NCBI GenBank assembly: GCA_039820585.1 | Contig: JBCBPV010000004.1 | Span: 1-64,000 of the forward strand | Reading direction: 5' to 3' | Source of the DNA: JBCBGF01 sp039820585 | GTDB taxonomy: Bacteria; Pseudomonadota; Alphaproteobacteria; Rhodobacterales; Rhodobacteraceae | DNA: 64,000 nt | Part shown: positions 1 to 7,993 of the stretch, in pieces | Layout: each line of letters starts with the position of its first letter | How positions within the stretch are numbered: the first letter of the stretch is position 1 | The notes under the pieces: generated by a model | Told to the model about the DNA's origin: nothing | The model's database searches: none | What the model saw: the letters and a program-made list of their open reading frames with translations, nothing else | Program-made: the position numbers and the translations under genes

Positions 1-1
1 C

Positions 2-1693
2 CCGAACATCCTAGTTGTGCTGTTCGACGATGTCGGCTTCACCGGCTTCGGCGCCTATGGCGGGGACGCGCGCACGCCCAATATCGACGCGCTGGCGCAG
101 TCGGGGACGCTGTTTTCGCGCTACTACTCCTCGCCGTTCTGCGGGCCCAGCCGCGCTATGCTGATGACGGGTCTGGACAATCATCAGACAGGTATGGGCA
201 CGCTGGTGGAAACCGTGACGCCAGAGCAGAGCGAACTGCCCGGGTATTCCATGATCTGGGACGACGATCAGGCGACGATCGCGAGCCTTCTGTCGGAAGC
301 CGGATACCAGACCTATGTCTCTGGCAAGTGGGGCATTGGTGCGAAGGGCAAAAACCTGCCCGACCGTTTCGGTTTTGACCGTTCCTATGTCATGGATTCC
401 ACGGGCGGCAGCAATTACGACCATTCCCACTACCTGCCGGGCTATCCGGAAGTGTCGTGGTACGAAGATGGCGAACCGGTTCGGCTGCCCGAAGACTTCT
501 ATTCGTCGCGCAATCTCGTGGATCAGATGATCCGCTACATCGACGAAGGCGACGTCGACCAGCCCTTCTTCGGCTTCCTGTCGCTTCAGGCGATCCACAT
601 CCCCGTGCAGGCCCCGGCCGAGTTCATCGACAATTACGACGGTGTCTTCGATGCCGGGTGGGACGTGCTGCGCGAGGAGCGCTGGCAGCGCGCGATGGAC
701 CTTGGGCTGGTGCCGGAGACCACGACCCTTGCCCCCGTGCACGAAGACCACCGCGCCTGGGATGATCTTTCGCCCGAGGAACAGGCCATCGCCGCGCGCG
801 AGATGCAGGTCAACGCCGGCATGATCGAAGCGGCGGATTTCCACATCGGTCGTCTTCTAGACCACCTGGAGGCCACCGGTCAGCTTGAAAACACGATCGT
901 CGTGGTGACGTCCGACAACGGCCCGGATTCCGCCGTCACGTCGCTTGGAAACCCTATCGCCGATCTTCTTCTCGACGGAATCCATCTTCTCGAAGGGATC
1001 GACACGTCGCCCGAGAACATGGGTCTGCCCGGCAGTCTGACCGCAATCGGCCCGGAATGGGCGTCAGTCTCGGCATCGCCGTTCAACCTCTACAAGTTCT
1101 ATTCCAGCGAAGGCGGGCTGCGGGTGCCGCTGGTGGTTGCTGGTCCCGGGGTCGCGGCGCGCGGCCCTATCGACGCTCCGGTGCATGTCTCCGACCTGAT
1201 GCCGACCCTGCTGGATGCAGCCGGTGCGGCCTATGACGCGAGCGCGCTTTACGGGCGCAGTATCCTGCCCGTGCTTACTGGCGAAATGATTGAGACTCGC
1301 GGCCCCGACGAGGCCTTTGGCGGAGAGGTCAGCGGCAACGCGTCGCTCTATCGCGGCAACTGGAAACTCGTGCGGACCGCGCTGCCCCGCGGCGATTTCG
1401 CCTGGCGGCTGTTCGACCTTTCGGTCGATCCGGGCGAAACCACCGATCTGTCAGGCGAAAACCCGGAGCTGTTCGCAGACATGCGGGCCGAGTACGAAGC
1501 CTATGCGACCGAGACCGGCGTTCTCGACCTCGGACGCGACGACTTTGCCACGGCGCAATTGACTGCGAACCTGACCGAGCGCGTGATTGGCAAATACTGG
1601 CCTTATCTGGCGGGTCTTGTCGTGGCGTTGCTCGCCGGCCTCTACGCCCTGTTCCGGCTCGTCCGGATGGTCATCCGCCGCCCGGCCTACTGA
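2..1693 (+). CDS. Sulfatase, type I, membrane-anchored at C-terminus (5' partial)
   Basis: Hydrolyses a sulfate ester on an unknown substrate, probably outside the cytoplasm. The reading frame is open from the window edge and starts inside the metal-binding N-terminal motif (PNILVVLFDDVGF), so only a short N-terminus, probably with a signal peptide, is missing. The catalytic signature CGPSR (Cys codon at 140-142) is the C-x-P-S-R type that is oxidised to formylglycine. VTSDNGPD near 905 is the second metal-binding region of the family. The last 30 residues hold one hydrophobic segment (YLAGLVVALLAGLYALF) followed by basic residues, so the protein is likely tethered by its C-terminus. A formylglycine-generating enzyme lies downstream on the same strand at 4061, which fits the CxPSR motif. 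Family assignment is firm; substrate is unknown. Confidence 0.93.
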   Translation, partial: PNILVVLFDDVGFTGFGAYGGDARTPNIDALAQSGTLFSRYYSSPFCGPSRAMLMTGLDNHQTGMGTLVETVTPEQSELPGYSMIWDDDQATIASLLSEAGYQTYVSGKWGIGAKGKNLPDRFGFDRSYVMDSTGGSNYDHSHYLPGYPEVSWYEDGEPVRLPEDFYSSRNLVDQMIRYIDEGDVDQPFFGFLSLQAIHIPVQAPAEFIDNYDGVFDAGWDVLREERWQRAMDLGLVPETTTLAPVHEDHRAWDDLSPEEQAIAAREMQVNAGMIEAADFHIGRLLDHLEATGQLENTIVVVTSDNGPDSAVTSLGNPIADLLLDGIHLLEGIDTSPENMGLPGSLTAIGPEWASVSASPFNLYKFYSSEGGLRVPLVVAGPGVAARGPIDAPVHVSDLMPTLLDAAGAAYDASALYGRSILPVLTGEMIETRGPDEAFGGEVSGNASLYRGNWKLVRTALPRGDFAWRLFDLSVDPGETTDLSGENPELFADMRAEYEAYATETGVLDLGRDDFATAQLTANLTERVIGKYWPYLAGLVVALLAGLYALFRLVRMVIRRPAY

Positions 1694-1710
1694 TCCTCAA
1701 ACTTATGCGT

Positions 1711-1726
1711 GCCCCCCTTTGGGGGC
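1711..1726 (+). terminator. Short GC hairpin between sulfatase and DJ-1 gene
   Basis: The arms GCCCCC and GGGGGC enclose a 4-nt loop (CTTT) 18 bases after the sulfatase stop. No T-run follows, so it may be an mRNA-stabilising or attenuating hairpin rather than a terminator. Weak evidence. Confidence 0.25.
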
Positions 1727-1759
1727 GCCGCCCTCAATCGCTGACTTTGGAGACCTGTC

Positions 1760-2593
1760 ATGAACTGGATCGTCATCACCCTTCTCGTCCTGGCCGTTCT
1801 GGCCATCCTCACATACCTTTACCTTCCCGCGTTCTTGCGTCTTCTGGGCATCCACCGCCACTACACCGTGCCCGACTTTGACATGAAGGGGCGGCGCGCA
1901 CTGATGATCTGCACCAATCACGATCGCCTCGACCCCCTGAAGCGGGACACCGGCGCGTTTGGGTCGGAATTCACCGTGCCTTACTACGTCTTCGTCAACG
2001 CCGGCATGGAGGTCGACATGGCCTCCCCCAAGGGTGGCAAGATCCCGATCCAGCCCTGGTCCTGGTCCTGGCCGCTCGCCTGTCACGAAGACAAGCGGTT
2101 CATGGCCGACAAGAAGGCCATGCATGACCTCAAGAACTCCAAGGCGGTCTCTGATCTCGACCCCAAGGACTATGACGTGATCTTCATGGCCGGTGGCTGG
2201 GGCGCGGCCTATGACCTGATGCAAAGCGAGGCGATGAACGATTTTGTCACCCGTGCCAATGCGGAAGGCAAGATCCTCGGTTCGGTCTGCCACGGCGCGC
2301 TCGGTCTCTGCGGCGCCAAGGGGATCGACGGTGAACCGCTGGTCAAGGGCCGCCGCGTGACCGGCGTGACCAACGATCAGATCAACACCTTCGGCATCGC
2401 AGTTACGCCAAAGCACCCCGAGGAAGAACTGCGCAAGCTCGGCGCGATCTACGAATGCCAGCACGCGTTCCGTGACCCCTTCGCGACGCACACCACGATC
2501 GACGGCAACCTGATCACCGGCCAGAACCAGAACAGCGGCTACGAGACGGCGCACCGCATCCTCGAGAAAATGGCGACCCAGCGCAATGTCTGA
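1760..2593 (+). CDS. DJ-1/PfpI family protein with N-terminal membrane anchor
   Basis: 277 aa. Residues 4-25 form one hydrophobic segment, then a DJ-1/PfpI (class I glutamine amidotransferase-like) domain follows. The nucleophile elbow is visible as GSVCHGAL with Cys177 followed by His, and the preceding DVIFMAGGWGAAYDL strand-turn is typical of the Hsp31/YhbO-like branch. Members act as glyoxalases, deglycases, chaperones or peptidases; which applies here cannot be read from sequence. The anchor would put the domain outside the cytoplasm if orientation is N-in. The start ATG has a GGAG ribosome site at suitable distance. It lies between the sulfatase and a small membrane protein, and a close paralogue follows at 3235. 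Confidence 0.88.
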   Translation: MNWIVITLLVLAVLAILTYLYLPAFLRLLGIHRHYTVPDFDMKGRRALMICTNHDRLDPLKRDTGAFGSEFTVPYYVFVNAGMEVDMASPKGGKIPIQPWSWSWPLACHEDKRFMADKKAMHDLKNSKAVSDLDPKDYDVIFMAGGWGAAYDLMQSEAMNDFVTRANAEGKILGSVCHGALGLCGAKGIDGEPLVKGRRVTGVTNDQINTFGIAVTPKHPEEELRKLGAIYECQHAFRDPFATHTTIDGNLITGQNQNSGYETAHRILEKMATQRNV

Positions 2594-2624
2594 GGCTGAC
2601 CCGCACCATCAGGAGTCCATGACC

Positions 2625-3134
2625 ATGCCGCGCCATGGGCTCCACCCCCACATTGCCTGGGGTCCCGTGCACCGGGCCTCCTTCGGGCTGATCTACGGCT
2701 CGATCCTCGTCCTGAGCCTTCTGATGGCCATGGACGAGGTGCGCGACGGTCCTTTTGAGGCCGCCCTCGTTCTCTTCGGTTCGGTCCTTGCGGTGACATT
2801 GGCAAAGATATTCGCCGAGGTGTTGTCCCACGGGATGGAGACAGGCGAGCGCATTCTGACCCGCAAGGCGTTCGGGGCCGCGTGGTCCCACAGCCATTCG
2901 ACCTTGCTTGTCGCGAATGTGCCGACGGCGATCTTCGTGGTGGCCGGGTTTGGGTGGCTGGACGTGGCGACGGCAACCGCGATTGCACAGGTGTTCTGCG
3001 TTTTCGTTCTTGTCGTGCTCGGCGCACGGGTCGGTTGGGTCATCAACCACAGCTGGTGGCTGCCGATCGGCGGGGCGCTCTTTGCGGGCAGTGTCGGTGT
3101 CGGACTGGCCGCGATGAAATACGCCATTCACTGA
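2625..3134 (+). CDS. Small integral membrane protein, unknown function
   Basis: About 169 aa with four predicted membrane segments (GLIYGSILVLSLLMAM, AALVLFGSVLAVTLAKIF, STLLVANVPTAIFVVAGF, AIAQVFCVFVLVVLG) and a further hydrophobic C-terminal stretch. I do not recognise the family with certainty. The frame is open from an ATG at 2586 that overlaps the upstream stop by 8 bases; I prefer 2625 because AGGAG at 2611-2615 sits 9 bases before it (2619 is also possible). Position between two DJ-1 paralogues suggests it belongs to the same operon. Confidence 0.72.
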   Translation: MPRHGLHPHIAWGPVHRASFGLIYGSILVLSLLMAMDEVRDGPFEAALVLFGSVLAVTLAKIFAEVLSHGMETGERILTRKAFGAAWSHSHSTLLVANVPTAIFVVAGFGWLDVATATAIAQVFCVFVLVVLGARVGWVINHSWWLPIGGALFAGSVGVGLAAMKYAIH

Positions 3135-3234
3135 CGACCGCGCGGCAGGCCCATGGACCCTGAGCGGGATCATGGCGTGTGGTGATTGCCCGTGATCGGC
3201 TGACGATGAACCGATCACTTGGAGGAAGCTAATC

Positions 3235-4064
3235 ATGTCACTGCTTCGAAAAACCCTCAGTATCGTCGCCGTTCTGGCCGTCATCGTCTATTTTGGACTG
3301 CCACCCACCCTGAGGTCGATGGGACTTCATCCGCACTACGAGATCCCGGATTTCGATCTCGCAGGTCATCGAGCGCTTATCGTGACGACGAGCCATGACA
3401 CGCTGGGCGAGACGGGCCGGGCCACTGGCGTCTTCGGATCGGAGATGACTGTGCCCTACTATGCATTTCTTGATGCCGGGCTGGAGGTCGAGATCGTTTC
3501 CATCGAAGGGGGCGAGATCCCCGTCGAGCCGTGGTCGATGAGCTGGCCGCTGGCCACGGCCGAAGACCGGCGGTTCCGAAAAGATCCTCCGGCGATGGAG
3601 ATGCTGTTGAACTCCCGCGCTATCTCGGAGGTCGATCCGGATGCCTTTGACGTGATCTTCCTGGCCGGAGGCTGGGGTGCGGCCTATGACCTCGCCCAAA
3701 GCGAAGAACTCGCCGAGGTGGTCACGAGGGCAAACGCGAATGGCGCCATCCTCGGTCGGTCTGCCACGGGGCGCTGGGGTTGCTGAACGCGACGGATGTG
3801 GATGGGTCGCCGCTTATCGAAGGGCGGCGCGTGACGGGCGTGACCGACAAACAAGTCGAAGAGCTTGGCATCCAGATCACGCCCATGCACCCGGAGACCG
3901 AAATGCGCGCAGTGAGCGCCGTTTTCGAGGCCGAGACCGGATGGCGGGACTTTTTCGCCACGCACACGGTCGTTGATGGCAATCTGGTGACCGGCCAAAA
4001 CCAGAACAGCGGTTATGAGACGTCCCACCGTATTCTTGAGCTGCTCGCGGAGCGATCCGGGTGA
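3235..4064 (+). pseudogene. Second DJ-1/PfpI paralogue, broken by a one-base deletion at the nucleophile elbow
   Basis: A close paralogue of the gene at 1760, with the same N-terminal membrane segment, the same FLAGGWGAAYDL turn and the same C-terminal TGQNQNSGYET motif. The frame is open from ATG 3235 (strong GGAGGAA site) to 3756. There GGT-TCG-GTC-TGC of the paralogue becomes GGTCGGTCTGC, missing one T, so the Ser-Val-Cys-His nucleophile segment and everything after it shift frame. The remaining sequence continues in the next frame to a stop at 4064 and aligns well there (RRVTGVTDKQVEELGI). The first frame stops at 3786. Either a recent inactivating mutation or a base-calling error; the downstream part shows no other damage. 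The next gene starts inside its stop codon (GTGA). Confidence 0.85.
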
Positions 4065-4972
4065 CGAATAGACCTTGGATATGGCTCGGTAGTGGTGCCC
4101 TGGCTGCGACGGCTATCGCGTTGGCGGCCCGCGCGTTAGCTCCGAGTGCTATGCCCTCCTCCGCGTCCGAGCATGCCTGTGCCTTGGACGCCGGCGATCT
4201 TGGCGGCTTCGTGGACATTCCCGGCGGCGGCTTCGTCATGGGCGTCGATCCGCTCTACCCCGAGGAAGGCCCGCCGCGGCGCGTTCTGGTGTCGCCCTTC
4301 CGGTTGCAGGCCCATGAGGTCACGAACAGCCAGTTCGCCGCCTTCGTGGCCGACACGGGCTATGTCACTGAGGCCGAGACGAACGGCGGCTCGGCGCAGT
4401 TCAATGAAAGCGAGACGCCCGAGGTGTTCCAGTCGTGGTGGTCCCTGGACCGGTACGCCACCTGGCGCACGCCGGACGGCGCGGGCTCTGACCTCATGGG
4501 CCGCGACCTGCACCCGGTCGTACATGTCACCCTGAATGACGCGCGGGCCTATGCGGCCTGGGCCGGCGGGCGCATCCCGACCGAGGTGGAGTGGGAATAC
4601 GCCGCCAGCCGGGGCCTCTTTGATCCCATGGATCCGGAGTCGGGCGTTCGGGCCACCGACGGCAGCGCCCGCGCCAATATCTGGACGGGCATCTTTCCCG
4701 TGATCAACTCCCGGCGCGACGGGTTCGCCGGAACCGCGCCGGTCGGCTGCTTTGAGCCGGGGCTGACGGGCGCCTACGACGTGATCGGCAATGTCTGGGA
4801 ATGGACCGACAGCCCGTTCGCACCCGCCGTCCCGCGTTTCACGATCAAGGGCGGATCGTATCTGTGCAGCGAGGACTACTGCCAGCGCTACCGCGTCGCC
4901 GCGCGGGAAAGCTTCGAGGTGGATTTCAGCACCGCCCATATCGGCTTTCGCATCGTTCAGGACGTCAGATGA
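4061..4972 (+). CDS. Formylglycine-generating enzyme (sulfatase-modifying factor), membrane-anchored
   Basis: 303 aa. It would convert the Cys of CxPSR in the sulfatase at the start of the window to formylglycine using copper and oxygen. The FGE-sulfatase domain runs from about residue 45 to 300. Both active-site cysteines are present in GGSYLCSEDYC (Cys269 and Cys274), followed by QRYRVAAR; GNVWEWTDS and the C-terminal HIGFR are also typical. Residues 7-30 are hydrophobic after a basic start, so the enzyme carries a signal anchor or signal peptide, which is noteworthy because many bacterial FGEs are cytoplasmic. Starts with GTG overlapping the upstream stop (GTGA), implying translational coupling. 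The two cysteines distinguish it from non-catalytic SUMF1-like domains. Confidence 0.92.
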   Translation: MTNRPWIWLGSGALAATAIALAARALAPSAMPSSASEHACALDAGDLGGFVDIPGGGFVMGVDPLYPEEGPPRRVLVSPFRLQAHEVTNSQFAAFVADTGYVTEAETNGGSAQFNESETPEVFQSWWSLDRYATWRTPDGAGSDLMGRDLHPVVHVTLNDARAYAAWAGGRIPTEVEWEYAASRGLFDPMDPESGVRATDGSARANIWTGIFPVINSRRDGFAGTAPVGCFEPGLTGAYDVIGNVWEWTDSPFAPAVPRFTIKGGSYLCSEDYCQRYRVAARESFEVDFSTAHIGFRIVQDVR

Positions 4973-4993
4973 AATGTCAGGAGAAATCACCCC

Positions 4994-5344
4994 ATGCCAA
5001 ATAGACTTTTCGTTGCTTTGGTCGCCGTTGGAGCCCTTGCTGGCTGTGCCCGGACAACCCAGAGCGACCGCGCCGATCTGCTCGACCAGCCGATTGATTG
5101 CATGACGGCCGATATCGACATCGCCGCCCTGGAAACCGCCATTCCCGGTGCCGGCGAACGCGCCGCCGCTGGTGTCCGGCTTGTCGTGCCCGTTGCCCGC
5201 ATTGCCGGACGGGTGCGCGGAGAACTGGACGACCGTCGCGAGATCGCGTCGGGACGCACAGAAGAAGACCTGCGCGGACGAATCGCCGAGATCAAAGCGG
5301 CCTGTCCGGGTGCAAGCGCGTCGAACGCAGTCGCGGCAGACTGA
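4994..5344 (+). CDS. Small lipoprotein, unknown function
   Basis: 116 aa. A lipobox LAGC places the lipidated cysteine at residue 18, after a typical hydrophobic signal (LFVALVAVGALAGC). The mature part is short, charged and alanine-rich, with Cys near the middle (DCMTADID) and near the end (KAACPG). No family recognised. A good ribosome site (AGGAGA) precedes the ATG. It sits 21 bases after the FGE gene and 2 bases before the DUF4345 gene, so it is part of the operon. Confidence 0.75.
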   Translation: MPNRLFVALVAVGALAGCARTTQSDRADLLDQPIDCMTADIDIAALETAIPGAGERAAAGVRLVVPVARIAGRVRGELDDRREIASGRTEEDLRGRIAEIKAACPGASASNAVAAD

Positions 5345-5346
5345 CG

Positions 5347-5751
5347 ATGAGCGTTGACCTCATGCAACGCGGCTTGCTGCTGGCTATGGCGGTTGGGCTC
5401 ACCCCGATCGCGCTGTCCTACGGGGCAGCCCCGCGGGCAAGCTTGCCATGGCTTTTCGGGATTGATGCTGCTGACGTTCCCACGCGCCATATCTTTCGTG
5501 CGATCATGGGTCTTTATTTCGCTCTGATCGTCTTCTGGCTCGCAGGCGCGATGCGCCCGGTCCTGAGGGTACCAGCGCTCTGGAGTCTCTTTGTTTTTAC
5601 CCTGGGCCTTGCGTTGGGACGCGGCCTCAGCCTTTTGCTCGACGGTTGGCCAGGTCCCCTTCTTTTCATCTATCTTCCGGCCGAAGTTGCACTGGCGGCA
5701 TCTGCAGCATGGCTCATCTCACGCAGCGAGCATCGACATGCAGGTGCCTGA
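5347..5751 (+). CDS. DUF4345 family membrane protein
   Basis: 134 aa with four membrane segments. The pattern RHIFRAIMGLYFALIVFWLAG followed by a GLALGRGLSLLLDGWPGP stretch is characteristic of DUF4345. Function is unknown. I take ATG 5347 because the frame upstream of it is the antisense-like shadow of the lipoprotein gene, and because this ATG lies just after the lipoprotein stop. Likely co-transcribed with its neighbours. Confidence 0.82.
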   Translation: MSVDLMQRGLLLAMAVGLTPIALSYGAAPRASLPWLFGIDAADVPTRHIFRAIMGLYFALIVFWLAGAMRPVLRVPALWSLFVFTLGLALGRGLSLLLDGWPGPLLFIYLPAEVALAASAAWLISRSEHRHAGA

Positions 5752-5818
5752 AGATGCCCACCGCGATAGGCCAGCGGGGCAACACAACACCACCACGGAT
5801 ATTGGAGATACGCACGTG

Positions 5819-6928
5819 ATGAGATTGCGTTTTATTCTTACCGTCAGCTTTGCACTGGCATTTCTTGCAGGCTGCGCCGGCACACCCGAACAATTCGTTG
5901 CTCCAAACGACCAGCTTGGCGCGGCTGATGTGCAACGTATCTACCTTGCCACAGACCGCATTCTTGCGCCCGACTTGTCGGGTACCACCGAACGTGGCGG
6001 CGCGCTGTCTTTCGCGCAATATGACATCACCATCCCGCCCATTCATGAGCCCGGCATGGTCGAATTTTCGCAAGCCAACCCGAACCCCGAAACAAGCTTT
6101 ACCGTGGCAAGCGCCCGCCCGGTCTCGAACCGGTCCGAACTTGGTCGCATTGTCCGAGGGCAAGCGGGGCCCCTTGGGCGCCCAATCGACAGCCCCGTGG
6201 TCTATGTTCATGGCTTCAACACGTCGATGGAGTATGCCGTTTACCGCCACGCCCAGATCGCCCATGACTACGGGTTGCAAGGGCCGCAGGTCACCTTTGC
6301 ATGGCCATCGATTGAACGCACCCTCGGGTATGTGCGCGACAAGGACAGCATCCTTATCGCCCGGGACCATCTGGAAGAACTGCTGGTCGAACTGACCCGC
6401 AAAAATCAAAATGTCTACGTCTTCGGCCACTCCATGGGTACGCAGCTTGTGGTCGAAACCCTGCGGCAGTTGTCGATCACCGGACAAAAGAATGTGCTGA
6501 GCCGCATCGGCGGCGACATACTGGTGTCGCCCGATATCGACCTCGACCTGCTCGAATCCCAGCATGAACGGATCGATCCGCTGCCCAATCCGTTCGTGGT
6601 CATGACCTCCGAAAGCGACTATGCGCTGCGCTTTTCATCGCTCCTGACAGCGCAACCGGAACGGCTGGGCTCAGCTCGGGATCGCGACCGGCTTGCGGCC
6701 CTCGATCTGCTAGTTCTAGATCTCTCGGGGCTTCCGAATTCGCGCAACCACTTCCTTGCGGCCACATCGCCTGTCGTCATCGATATTGTGACCAGCGCCC
6801 GCGCCGACGTACTTTCGGACAGGTTTCCACGAAGCGGGATCATCGACATCGCGGCTTTAAAGGCCGCCCGGGCGAATGAGGAGCGCTGCGCTGTTCTCGA
6901 CACGGCAGATGGACAGCCATGTATGTAA
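5819..6928 (+). CDS. Alpha/beta hydrolase lipoprotein (DUF900-like)
   Basis: 369 aa. A lipobox LAGC gives a lipidated Cys19. The alpha/beta hydrolase domain (about residues 95-320) shows an oxyanion region VVYVHGFNTSMEYA and the nucleophile elbow GHSMG with Ser205; these fit the DUF900 group of serine hydrolases. Aspartate (DIDLD) and histidine (NSRNHFL) candidates follow in order. Probable esterase or lipase at the inner or outer membrane; substrate unknown. The true start is the ATG at 5819 (GTG at 5816 also possible); the longer open frame upstream is antisense-like. It is the last intact gene of the leading plus-strand run. Confidence 0.85.
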   Translation: MRLRFILTVSFALAFLAGCAGTPEQFVAPNDQLGAADVQRIYLATDRILAPDLSGTTERGGALSFAQYDITIPPIHEPGMVEFSQANPNPETSFTVASARPVSNRSELGRIVRGQAGPLGRPIDSPVVYVHGFNTSMEYAVYRHAQIAHDYGLQGPQVTFAWPSIERTLGYVRDKDSILIARDHLEELLVELTRKNQNVYVFGHSMGTQLVVETLRQLSITGQKNVLSRIGGDILVSPDIDLDLLESQHERIDPLPNPFVVMTSESDYALRFSSLLTAQPERLGSARDRDRLAALDLLVLDLSGLPNSRNHFLAATSPVVIDIVTSARADVLSDRFPRSGIIDIAALKAARANEERCAVLDTADGQPCM

Positions 6929-6952
6929 GTCCAAAAACACCGGGCACGAAAC

Positions 6953-7384
6953 ATGACCTCGGCACGGTCGCGGAAAAAACGCGTCCTGAAGCACGAGCGC
7001 GACAAGTTCACTGCAGCGGGGCGCTAGGATCTGGCGTGAGAAATCCGCTAGGTTTCGCAAGAAGACGGGGATGGTGTCGGCTATGATATAGCCAGGTTCG
7101 ATGCAGCCGGTCGGCGATGCCTGAGCAAGGTCAAGACGAACAACGGACGGGCATGCACGCCGTTTCATATCCCCCGCAATGAGCTGGTGTTAGCAGATGA
7201 ACGGGGCAAGGACGGGTGCCAGTTACGCCATTGGAACTTCGCCTGAACGCCAAGATCCTTCGAGTTGCTCCCGACGCGAGATGCGCATGTGTCGCCCACG
7301 GCAACCAGTTTTAAGGCGAGGTTTCATTTTGACGTGTCGAGGAAGCGGACCGCGAAAAGACCACACCAATGGAGCGCGAGATAA
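6953..7384 (+). pseudogene. Decayed DUF3883-domain gene (C-terminal part)
   Basis: One frame reads through several stops yet keeps a recognisable DUF3883 domain. Segments in order are LKHERDKFTAAGR (from 6986), stop 7025, DLA, stop 7037, EIR, stop 7049, VSQEDGDGVGYDIARFD, KVKTNNGRACTPFHIPRNEL, RHWNFA, stop 7244, then SFELLPTRDAHVSPTATSF. In intact family members these segments are contiguous: a VSxxDGDGxGYDI strand, an EVKTTNG strand, and TPFxISRNEL. Here the E of EVKTT is S. The N-terminal part is absent, because an intact gene ends 24 bases upstream. DUF3883 domains are nuclease-like folds common beside restriction and defence genes. I judged homology from memory of the motifs, not by a search. 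Not expressed as a full protein. Confidence 0.72.
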
Positions 7385-7792
7385 AAGAGTTGCCGTATTC
7401 GGCACTCAAGCGGTTGTTGTGACGGGGTTTGCACCGCCGTATCCCTGAACCCTGTGCGGCGGCAATGCGGCTAACGCACTGGCATTGCAAGACCAGTCTA
7501 GCGGCACATTCTCGATTGGCACTTTTTACGACGACATTTTCAATGCAAGTTCCGAAAGTTAGTTGCTTAAGGGCAGCACGGGTTGGGCTGTAGCCGTGCA
7601 GTCTTCTGAACAAAATCAACAACCTAGGCATGCTGTGCCGCAACGCTTTTATCTTGCACTCATTCTGGTTGCCAAACAGATCCACGGCCCGCAAAGTTCG
7701 CGGGGCCGCAGATCACCTGTCTTACAGCGCTCCAGCGCGACGACCGCCGGAACGCTCTTCGAGCGGCCGCGATTGGGCGTCATGCTGACGCC
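7385..7792. other. No recognisable gene
   Basis: About 400 bases without a convincing coding region. The open frames here (for example on the minus strand 7311-7694) show no family motif and have unlike codon use. It is probably remnant sequence of the accessory island between the DUF3883 relic and the recombinase pair. Confidence 0.6.
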
Positions 7793-7993
7793 ATGCCAAA
7801 GCGGCCGCCACATTCACCAGAAATCGCACGCCCTTCCTCTATGGAGCGGATGGGGCCTGGAGGAGGTGCAGCAAGCCGCCGATCGCCATCAGCGGCCTTG
7901 CGCGAACGACCAGACCCGGCGATCCTGAAACTGGCCCGAGCACTGGCCCGGCAGGCGGCGAGGGAAGATCATGACCGCGAATTCCGAGACTAA
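7793..7993 (+). CDS. Small protein preceding the recombinase, unknown function
   Basis: 66 aa, basic and arginine-rich, overlapping the recombinase start by 23 bases in another frame. The C-terminal helix ILKLARALARQAAREDHDRE resembles a short ORF that I recall beside related serine recombinases in alphaproteobacteria. No catalytic motif. An inner ATG (MERMGPGGG, residue 18) is a possible start, as no clear ribosome site precedes 7793. Overlap with the next gene suggests translational coupling. Real but functionally blank. Confidence 0.55.
   Translation: MPKRPPHSPEIARPSSMERMGPGGGAASRRSPSAALRERPDPAILKLARALARQAAREDHDREFRD

Noticed and set aside
7311..7694. Minus-strand ORF of 127 aa in the recombinase island
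   Set aside because: No motif, unlike codon use, and it overlaps the DUF3883 relic.
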